Source: JAAKFL01 sp964629645 (GTDB lineage: Bacteria > Chlamydiota > Chlamydiia > Chlamydiales > SLFE01). From it: DNA of 10,754 nucleotides. The stretch's first letter is position 1. Every line of letters begins with the position of its first letter. Below are positions 6,404-10,754 of the stretch, in pieces. The notes beneath the pieces are model-generated. The model saw only the letters and a program-made list of their open reading frames with translations, was not told the DNA's origin and searched no databases. The stretch spans positions 1 through 10,754 of the forward strand of contig CAZVSU010000076.1 in assembly GCA_964629645.1 (NCBI GenBank), given 5' to 3'. The translations under genes were made by a program, and so were the position numbers.

Positions 6404-8511
6404 TATTGGTTCCTCTGTCCTCGTGCAATGAAGTTGCCCATCCGTGATGCCAACTGCGATTGCGATTTCTTGAAGCTCTCCACGTCAGGCGTTTGGATAT
6501 ACATATTGACCTGGGTGCCGCCTCCGCCTGCGCCAGCAAGCGCTGCTCGAGTTTGTCCCGCGGTTTTGACACGACGCGCACCCGAGGGGCCGTCCTGGCT
6601 GATGAGCTCGGCGCCTTCTTCGCCTGCGATGAAGTCCCTCCACGGCATTTCCACACCGCCTCGAGCACGGGCACCGAAGAAGTTGCCCCCGCCGAATAGC
6701 GAAGTGAACAGGTTGGAGAACAGTGACCCGAGGCCTCCCTTCGATGTTGCCAATGACTGGAACAGGTTGGACAGCTCCTGCTGAAGCAGCTCAGACGTTG
6801 ATCGAATGATGAGCTGGTTGAGGTCCTTGATGAAGTCGCTAAACGTGAAGCGTCCCGTTTCGGCCAGTCGCTCAAACGCATTGCCGAACACCTGTGCCAG
6901 GTTATCAGCAGCAGTCTCGAGCCCCTCTTGCATCTCCTCCATCAGCGTCCTGACTTCTTCGGCAGCACGTTGAGCGGCACCTCCCACGTCTTCCATGCCA
7001 TCGGCGATACGCTGCAAGGCATTCTCAATCGCCTGAGCACGAACGTCCTCGAAGAACTCGCCCATATAATCAAAGTTCATGGACTCCGACAGGATTTCAT
7101 TGATGCGGCGACCGAGCTCGCCATAGGCATTGCGGAACGCTCCCATGTGTCCCGACAGATCGGTGCGAGGCACGTTGACCATTCCTTCGAGCATCGCCGT
7201 GTTGAATGTCTCGGCAGCAGCTGCGCCAAGTTGTGCTGTCGTGTCATTGAGCGCACCGCCGACTTCCATGCGCCACTGGCTCAAGTCCTGCTCGCTGATC
7301 GTCGGTAGATTGCCGCTGAACCCGAAGAACTCAAGCGCATTGTCAGCGCCGACAAAGTCGACCAGTGCTTGCAGGCCTCGAAGCAGTTGGTTGATCCCGT
7401 CGATGGCGCCATTGACCATCTGCTCCACACCTGTGACAACCCAGTTAACCGCACCCCCGATGGCGTCCTTCATAATCTCGGGCAGCTGTCGCCACACGAT
7501 CTTGATGGCCTCGAAGGCGAAGATGAAGGACTCAAGTATCTTGTCGATGCCCTTGATTATGCCTTGCAGCATGTCCTGCGTGATGAAGTTGACGATGGAC
7601 TGAACGAAGTCAAGCGTGGTGTTGCGCACGGCTGTCCACGTATCATGCCACAGATCGGGAAGCAGGTCCCATGCCGCACCGATGATCCGGACCGCGGACA
7701 CGCCTGCCCCGATGATCTTGTTCATCACCTTCGGGAACCATTCAATCAGGAAGTCAAGCAGCCACTGCCACGCTTTCTGCAGGTCCTGCATCGGCCCCTC
7801 GATGAGGTTCCAGATGTATCGACCAAGCACCTGGAACACGGCCTTGAACGTGTCGCCCATTGTCACGCCAACGTCGGTCGTCTGATTGATCGACTTGGTC
7901 AACGCAGCGATGCCCGTAGTGACAGCACCGATGACGACAGCGACAGGCCAGAAGCGACGAGCGAGGCCCGACACCATTCGACCGAGGTCCTTGAACAGCT
8001 GATTGACGCCGCCTTGACCACCGTAGATTTGAGCGATCTGCGAACCCTGCTGGATCATGACCGTCATCGGGTTCATGCCAGTGGCAAGCGTCATGCCGAT
8101 GTCATTCAGCTGGTAGCCGAGGTTCATCATCTGCATCCGAGCTTGACCGGCAGATCGAGTCCAAGCTTGGACCGGTCGCGTATCGAACGCGGGCACTGCT
8201 GCACGTTGCGCGGCCTGGGCTGCCGAGGCATAGCCCCACACCTCGCGTTGTGCCTCACGATACGAGCCCGCGACGACTTTCATGGTCGACGCGAGCCTGT
8301 TCATTTCGGAGGTGTACTGCCCTTGCGTGATCTTGCCACGTTCAAGCTTCCGGGTAAGCAGCTCCACCTGGCTGCTCACTTGGTTCCACGACAAAGCCAT
8401 GCTTTGCGTAGCGGCCCGGGTCTGGGACATACCCTGGCTGAGGTCGCGGGACAGGTCAGTCATGTCTGCCCGCACCTGGACGAATAGTCTTTCAATCAGC
8501 CGGCCGATCAT
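6403..8511 (-). CDS. Tail length tape measure protein
   Basis: This 702-residue protein sets tail length and is expelled ahead of the DNA on infection. The N-terminal 100 residues are helical and polar with coiled-coil character. A conserved tape-measure block follows (YQLNDIGMTLATGMNPMTVM, 133-152, then QQGSQIAQIYG, 154-164). A membrane-like hydrophobic segment spans about 188-206. Long amphipathic Trp-rich helices run from about 225 to 380. A second helical stretch (about 485-600) precedes a Gly/Phe-rich hinge. The C-terminal domain contains DFIAGEEGAELI (626-637) and ends with TPDVESFKKSQSQ (674-686), matching lambda-type tape measures of alphaproteobacterial phages. At the usual 0.15 nm per residue a tail near 105 nm is expected (inference). 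An AAGGAG motif lies 7 bases before the ATG at 8511. The gene overlaps the upstream chaperone frame by 20 bases. Confidence 0.95.
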   Translation of the reverse strand: MIGRLIERLFVQVRADMTDLSRDLSQGMSQTRAATQSMALSWNQVSSQVELLTRKLERGKITQGQYTSEMNRLASTMKVVAGSYREAQREVWGYASAAQAAQRAAVPAFDTRPVQAWTRSAGQARMQMMNLGYQLNDIGMTLATGMNPMTVMIQQGSQIAQIYGGQGGVNQLFKDLGRMVSGLARRFWPVAVVIGAVTTGIAALTKSINQTTDVGVTMGDTFKAVFQVLGRYIWNLIEGPMQDLQKAWQWLLDFLIEWFPKVMNKIIGAGVSAVRIIGAAWDLLPDLWHDTWTAVRNTTLDFVQSIVNFITQDMLQGIIKGIDKILESFIFAFEAIKIVWRQLPEIMKDAIGGAVNWVVTGVEQMVNGAIDGINQLLRGLQALVDFVGADNALEFFGFSGNLPTISEQDLSQWRMEVGGALNDTTAQLGAAAAETFNTAMLEGMVNVPRTDLSGHMGAFRNAYGELGRRINEILSESMNFDYMGEFFEDVRAQAIENALQRIADGMEDVGGAAQRAAEEVRTLMEEMQEGLETAADNLAQVFGNAFERLAETGRFTFSDFIKDLNQLIIRSTSELLQQELSNLFQSLATSKGGLGSLFSNLFTSLFGGGNFFGARARGGVEMPWRDFIAGEEGAELISQDGPSGARRVKTAGQTRAALAGAGGGGTQVNMYIQTPDVESFKKSQSQLASRMGNFIARGQRNQ

Positions 8512-8713
8512 CCGGATACTCCTTCATCATCTTGTGCAGCGAACTCGATGTCATGGGTGTTTCAGGTTCGCCATACTCCTTCTGTATGTATCCTTTGAGG
8601 GCGGCTTGCCATTCCCGCAAGCTCATCCCCCAAAAGACATCGGGAGTATAGTGGATATGCCCGAAGGCGACCTTCATCCAGTATTCCCATGGCGTCGGGC
8701 GGCTGCCCGTCAG
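8492..8713 (-). CDS. Tail assembly chaperone, downstream (-1) frame, TAC_6 / rcc01693-like; probable frameshift extension
   Basis: This frame is continuous from CTG 8711-8713, at the slippery site, to TGA 8492-8494 and encodes 73 residues. An internal ATG at 8677 would give 61 residues, but no ribosome binding site precedes it. It would also remove the WEYW residues that lead into the FWGMSLREWQAALKGY core (residues about 28-43 of the 73), which I recognise as the TAC_6/rcc01693-type chaperone signature. By analogy with lambda T, this part probably exists only as the C-terminal half of a GT-type fusion made by -1 frameshifting from the gene starting at 9063, giving a protein of 190 residues. 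The fusion would load the tape measure and recruit tube subunits. The end overlaps the tape-measure start by 20 bases. Independent initiation at CTG 8713 (CTGA overlap) or ATG 8677 remains possible. Confidence 0.8.
   Translation of the reverse strand: MTGSRPTPWEYWMKVAFGHIHYTPDVFWGMSLREWQAALKGYIQKEYGEPETPMTSSSLHKMMKEYPDDRPAD
8696..8709 (-). promoter_or_regulatory. Candidate frameshift-stimulating hairpin
   Basis: Reading the minus strand, CGGGC (8709-8705), loop AGCC (8704-8701) and GCCCG (8700-8696) form a perfect five-pair, all-GC stem. It begins 3 bases after the slippery heptamer, just past the TGA. The position suits a pausing structure, although a 3-base spacer is shorter than the usual 5-9. 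A short GC stem can occur by chance in DNA of this composition. Confidence 0.45.
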
Positions 8714-9063
8714 TTTCCCTCGTCACCTTCCTCCGTTTTGTCCTCGTTCTCGTCAGCCTCGAAGCCGGCGGCGTTGAAGCATTCGCGGATCTTGTCCATG
8801 AGGTCCTGGATGGTGACGTCCCAGGAGATCATGTCCTTGCGGGTGATTTCGGTATTGCCACCACCGTTCAGGAGTGCGACGAAGATGGTGAGCACGTCCC
8901 GCATACGGGCCTGAGACATCACCTCGTCGATCTTCGTGAGGCTCTCCACACCGAGGTCCTCTTCGATCTGCGCGATTGCCCCGAGGGTGAGGCACATCTT
9001 GTACTCCTTGCCCTCGGGACCTTTGATCGTCACTTCACCTCGTTGCTTGTTTGCTTTGGTCAT
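8710..9063 (-). CDS. Tail assembly chaperone, first frame, GTA gp10-like (TAC_11)
   Basis: This 117-residue protein is the lambda G-like chaperone, acting in the cytoplasm during tail assembly and not part of the finished tail. Residues about 8-70 show the GTA gp10/TAC pattern: short beta strands (RGEVTIKGPEGKEYKMCLTL, 8-27), then IAQIEEDLGVESLTKIDEV and a helix (RMRDVLTIFVALLNGGG). WDVTIQDLMDKIRECFNAAGF (81-101, written as WDVTIQDL plus the following helix) precedes an acidic disordered tail (ADENEDKTEEGDEGN). The start ATG at 9063 has AAGGAGGG 7 bases upstream. The stop TGA directly abuts a GGGAAAC slippery heptamer, so a fraction of ribosomes likely continues into the -1 frame to give a 190-residue G-T fusion. 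Position between the tail tube genes and the tape measure supports the role. Confidence 0.9.
   Translation of the reverse strand: MTKANKQRGEVTIKGPEGKEYKMCLTLGAIAQIEEDLGVESLTKIDEVMSQARMRDVLTIFVALLNGGGNTEITRKDMISWDVTIQDLMDKIRECFNAAGFEADENEDKTEEGDEGN
8713..8719 (-). promoter_or_regulatory. -1 ribosomal frameshift slippery heptamer (G GGA AAC)
   Basis: The heptamer has the canonical X XXY YYZ form and is phased correctly: the zero frame reads GAG GGA AAC TGA. Slipping to GGG AAA continues with CTG ACG GGC into the second chaperone frame, which is open all the way to 8492. Lambda's tail chaperone site, GGGAAAG, differs only in the last base. Its location at the last sense codon of the first chaperone frame is where tail chaperone frameshift sites are expected. 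Confidence 0.82.
8726..8734 (-). promoter_or_regulatory. Internal Shine-Dalgarno-like element upstream of the slippery site
   Basis: GGAGGAAGG lies inside the chaperone gene (codons for T-E-E-G). The strong GGAGG core (8734-8730) is 10 bases upstream of the heptamer. In E. coli dnaX an internal Shine-Dalgarno sequence at about this distance stimulates -1 frameshifting. It is too far from ATG 8677 to act as that codon's ribosome binding site. The role in frameshifting is inferred; Glu-rich coding sequence alone can yield GGAGGAAGG. Confidence 0.5.
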
Positions 9064-9091
9064 GGGTCTACCCTCCTTACGACCGTTGGTT

Positions 9092-9448
9092 TTAGTAGCC
9101 TGCCGGCAGCGAGAACACGCCCGCCGTGACAGAAGTGGTGCCGGAATAGCCGATGGTCACAGTGCCATCGGTATCCATGTAGGCCTCAGTGAAAGGCCCG
9201 ATGATCCGCTCTTCGCCGGCGGGGACCGCGACGACCTCATCCGAGATCGACACGACGCCGACGCCCTGCACACGAGCGGATGTCTTCACGGCAGTGATGG
9301 TCACGTTGATCGAGCCACCCCCGCCGTTCTTGACGTGCAGGAAGTTCCGTTGCGCGTTGTTCACGACAACGGTATCCTCGGAGTTGACCGCGGCATAAGC
9401 CGGCTCAAGACCCCCGAGGACAATGGATTGCAGTGTGAGTGCAGCCAT
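9092..9448 (-). CDS. Small beta-rich virion-associated protein of unknown role
   Basis: The protein has 118 residues, a good start (ATG 9448, GGAGGG 8 bases upstream) and the codon style of its neighbours, so it is a real gene. I cannot assign a named family with certainty. It is almost entirely predicted beta strand: VVVNNAQRNFLHVKNGGGGS (27-46), INVTITAVKT, VVAVPAGEERIIGPF, TVTIGYSGTTSVTAGVFSLP (96-115). This recalls small phage proteins with the pattern 'N-x-R-x-FLxVKNGG ... xxVPAGxxxxIGPF', usually near capsid genes and often thought to decorate virions. No signal peptide, membrane segment or catalytic motif is seen. It sits between the tail tube gene (15-base gap) and the chaperone gene (28-base gap), where GTA clusters normally have nothing. 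That suggests a tail-tube or virion decoration protein, by inference only. Confidence 0.75.
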   Translation of the reverse strand: MAALTLQSIVLGGLEPAYAAVNSEDTVVVNNAQRNFLHVKNGGGGSINVTITAVKTSARVQGVGVVSISDEVVAVPAGEERIIGPFTEAYMDTDGTVTIGYSGTTSVTAGVFSLPAGY

Positions 9449-9463
9449 GATGTCAGCCCTCCG

Positions 9464-9877
9464 TTACGCTGCGGTCCAGGTCAGTTCACCCGCGGACTCG
9501 AACGTCATCGAGAACGTGGCTTCCCCGTTGTATTCGCCGGCGTAGTCGATGGCGGTCACTTGGAACGCGCCTTCGATGGTGCCGAAGTCGGGGACGATGA
9601 ACTGGAAGTCTTCGATGGACTGCGAGAAGAAGTAGCCGCGAACGTCTTCTTCCCCGGCGCTGTCCTTGAAGACACCGGAACCCGTGATGGTGGCGGATTT
9701 CATACCCGCACCTTCGAGAAGCTCACGCCACTTGTTGGTGGAGTCGGAGTCCGACATATCCACCGTTTCGGCGTTGAGCGAGATTGATTTCGAGCGCATC
9801 CCGCCGATGGTCACGAACGAACCAGCACCGTTCGAGTCCACCTTGATGAGGATGTCACTCCCTTTTTGACCAGCCAT
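9464..9877 (-). CDS. Major tail (tube) protein, TP901-1 family (RcGTA g9-like)
   Basis: This 137-residue protein is predicted to stack as rings forming the non-contractile tail tube. It starts MAGQKGSDILIKVD and carries the TP901-1/GTA tail tube pattern: the SKSISLNAETVDMSDSDSTN segment (29-48), then KWRELLEGAGMKSATITGSG (49-68) and FKDS. A central extended region (IEDFQFIVPDFGTIEGAFQV, 90-109) and a C-terminal strand pair ending in TFSMTFESAGELTWTA complete the beta-barrel pattern. The length is typical for compact tube proteins of this family, with no added Ig-like domain. The ATG at 9877 follows the terminator stop by one base, and a GAGGAG motif lies 8 bases upstream. Neighbours on both sides agree with the role. 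It should be among the most abundant virion proteins together with the capsid. Confidence 0.93.
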   Translation of the reverse strand: MAGQKGSDILIKVDSNGAGSFVTIGGMRSKSISLNAETVDMSDSDSTNKWRELLEGAGMKSATITGSGVFKDSAGEEDVRGYFFSQSIEDFQFIVPDFGTIEGAFQVTAIDYAGEYNGEATFSMTFESAGELTWTAA

Positions 9878-9878
9878 G

Positions 9879-10286
9879 TTAGGTCTCCTCTGTTACGGCA
9901 CGGAACAGCCCGATGCCATGGTAAAGTTGCCCTTCACGCTCCATGGTACGAGACACGCGCCGGCTGTTCACCAGGTTGTGGTCCGTGAGCGTGTAGGACG
10001 TGACATCATGCAGCAGCTCATAGACCCGTTGCATGATCTTGCGCGCCCTCTTCGATCCTTCCTTGTCATCCCAGACATGGACGTAGACGGCGTGTTCTTC
10101 CCCGTTGTCAGTCGTCGTGTCCCACTCATCGGAGTCCGAGATATGGTAGACGATATACGGGTAGTCGGTGCGGCGTGGGATATAGTCATAGACTTTCTGT
10201 CCCACACCAAGTGATTGCAGTGTCGCGTCACCGCGCAATGCGGCAATGTGCGCCTTCATCAGTTGTTCGCTTGCATCTTCAGACAC
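9879..10286 (-). CDS. Tail terminator / completion protein, DUF3168 family (RcGTA g8-like)
   Basis: From a GTG start the protein has 135 residues. It fits DUF3168: an N-terminal helix (EQLMKAHIAALRGDATLQSL), VYDYIPRRTDYPYIVYHISD (about residues 23-42), then a central strand HAVYVHVWDD and a helix SKRARKIMQRVYELLHD. The second half pairs a strand with GLFRAVTEE. Proteins of this family form the ring that caps the finished tail tube and mates it to the neck. An open frame extends back to ATG 10412, but it lies inside the preceding gene without a ribosome binding site. GTG 10284-10286 has AAGGAGGG 8 bases upstream and overlaps the previous stop in the arrangement GTGTCTGA. The alternative ATG at 10259 would drop the first helix residues and has no ribosome binding site. 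Confidence 0.9.
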   Translation of the reverse strand: MSEDASEQLMKAHIAALRGDATLQSLGVGQKVYDYIPRRTDYPYIVYHISDSDEWDTTTDNGEEHAVYVHVWDDKEGSKRARKIMQRVYELLHDVTSYTLTDHNLVNSRRVSRTMEREGQLYHGIGLFRAVTEET

Positions 10287-10725
10287 GGGCGAGTCCCTCC
10301 TTGATCGCTTTGTGGATCGCGTCGATGATCCGTTTGCGCCAACGTGCAAGCGCGGGACGAAGGAACGGACGCGGCAGCATGTGACGAGTGCCATACTCAA
10401 GCTCCCGTGCATAAGGAGCCGCAGCGCTAATCACAAGGTTGAATTGGGCAGGGTCTACGTCAACGTCAATCGAGTTGACCAACATGCCCATGTCTTTCGC
10501 AGGGGCCTCGTAAGGACGCGACACCTTCACAGTACGAGTCGGCCGATAACGTGTGACGGTGGGTCCGGACTTGGTCTTGCGAAGCTCCTGCTTGATGTCT
10601 TGCTCGATGGGGTTGGCGAGACTGCGCAACGCGGCAATGACTGCGGCCTGGATGCCCCAATCCAGTCGCTTGACCTTGGCCTGAAGCGAGGAGAGGTTCC
10701 GGACACGGACAGTCAGGCGCGGCAT
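10279..10725 (-). CDS. HK97 gp10-like head-tail junction / tail completion protein
   Basis: This 148-residue protein belongs by its motifs to the HK97 gp10-like group of neck-proximal proteins, which lie between the head-tail connector and the tail terminator in siphophage operons. A basic helical N-terminal half (SLQAKVKRLDWGIQAAVIAA, 13-32) is followed by GPTVTRYRPTRT. The signature YARELEYGTRHMLPRPFLRP (105-124) and a basic C-terminal helix (ALARWRKRIIDAIHKAIKEG) complete it. The ATG at 10725 overlaps a TGA of the upstream frame (TGATG), and GGAAGGAGGG lies about 9 bases upstream. The gene runs into the terminator gene with an 8-base overlap. The exact structural role of gp10-like proteins varies between phages; assignment to the family is firm, the function less so. 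Confidence 0.9.
   Translation of the reverse strand: MPRLTVRVRNLSSLQAKVKRLDWGIQAAVIAALRSLANPIEQDIKQELRKTKSGPTVTRYRPTRTVKVSRPYEAPAKDMGMLVNSIDVDVDPAQFNLVISAAAPYARELEYGTRHMLPRPFLRPALARWRKRIIDAIHKAIKEGLARV
10295..10302 (-). promoter_or_regulatory. Ribosome binding site supporting the GTG start of the tail terminator gene
   Basis: AAGGAGGG ends 8 bases before GTG 10284-10286. It sits within the last codons of the gp10-like gene (KEGLARV end). It decides the start in favour of GTG over ATG 10412 and ATG 10259, and implies coupling of the two genes. Confidence 0.75.
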
Positions 10726-10754
10726 CAGGTCGGCCCTCCTTCCCGAAGCGACAG
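10725..10754 (-). CDS. 3' end of an upstream gene, probably a head-tail connector (stopper)
   Basis: Only nine codons and the stop are visible. The frame reads LSLREGGPT and ends in TGA 10725-10727, overlapping the next ATG as TGATG, the same junction style used elsewhere in this operon. In GTA-like and HK97-like clusters this position holds the head-tail stopper/adaptor, so that is the expected identity. The peptide is far too short to identify, and the frame choice rests only on the overlapping stop. Confidence 0.35.
   Translation of the reverse strand: MSLREGGPT

Noticed and set aside
7369..8487. 372-codon open frame on the plus strand
   Set aside because: It is antisense to the tape-measure gene, with Asp/His/Leu/Arg-rich composition, no domain, no convincing ribosome binding site and no neighbours on that strand.
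8492..8677. Independent 61-residue gene starting at ATG 8677
   Set aside because: There is no ribosome binding site before 8677, and the upstream in-frame residues (TPWEYW) look like part of the domain. The frameshift explanation accounts for both. It is kept as an alternative within the feature entry.
9064..9091. Possible promoter or terminator in the largest true intergenic gap
   Set aside because: The 28 bases hold only a ribosome binding site and a short A-rich patch. There is no hairpin with a T-run and no -35/-10 pair.
10287..10412. N-terminal extension of the tail terminator from ATG 10412
   Set aside because: The added residues (RVRSFVPRLHVG, SSTRSTKRSRRD) are the out-of-frame reading of the gp10-like gene and do not fit DUF3168. 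The GTG at 10286 has a strong ribosome binding site.

Overview
The window holds the tail-morphogenesis part of a siphovirus-type late operon of the 'gene transfer agent-like' (RcGTA-like) class. It most likely comes from a temperate or lytic phage, or a prophage, of an alphaproteobacterium. This rests on the gene order and on recognisable families: HK97 gp10-like protein, DUF3168 tail terminator, TP901-1-type tail tube, GTA gp10-like chaperone, TAC_6-like chaperone, tape measure, DUF2460 distal tail protein, DUF2163/BR0599-type hub, NlpC/P60 phage peptidase, GTA TIM-barrel 'megatron' tail-tip protein, and a DUF2793 fibre. By eye the base composition is only moderately GC-rich, lower than typical Rhodobacter GTA clusters. 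No integrase, attachment site, host flank, tRNA or second-strand gene is visible, so prophage versus free phage cannot be decided.

All genes lie on the minus strand and read from high to low coordinates. Region 10279-10725 plus the 3' end of an upstream gene belongs to the head-tail junction. Region 9879-10286 is the tail terminator, 9464-9877 the tail tube, and 9092-9448 an unassigned small beta-rich protein. Region 8492-9063 encodes two overlapping tail assembly chaperone frames. Region 6403-8511 is the tape measure. Regions 5777-6403, 4875-5780, 4454-4888 and 489-4454 correspond to GTA g12-g13-g14-g15 (distal tail, hub, peptidase, tip/host-recognition protein). A fibre-like gene runs off the left edge from 496.

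Genes are packed with overlaps of 1-20 bases (TAATG, ATGA, GTGTCTGA junctions) or gaps under 35 bases. Nearly all have a strong Shine-Dalgarno sequence; the exception is the second chaperone frame. No promoter or terminator is visible, so transcription presumably comes from upstream of the window and control within it is translational. Two genes appear to use non-ATG starts (GTG at 10286, TTG at 4888).

The most notable signal is a probable programmed -1 ribosomal frameshift in the chaperone gene. A lambda-like slippery heptamer G GGA AAC abuts the zero-frame TGA at 8710-8712, and the -1 frame continues without interruption into the TAC_6-like ORF, which lacks its own ribosome binding site. 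A Shine-Dalgarno-like element lies 10 bases upstream and a GC-only hairpin lies just downstream, resembling the dnaX arrangement. The result would be a lambda G/GT-style pair of 117 and 190 residues.

Together the products would build a non-contractile tail. The chaperones fold and load the tape measure, the tube protein polymerises around it, and the terminator caps it at the neck end. The distal tail protein, hub, peptidase and tip protein form the infection end, which recognises, locally digests and penetrates the Gram-negative envelope.
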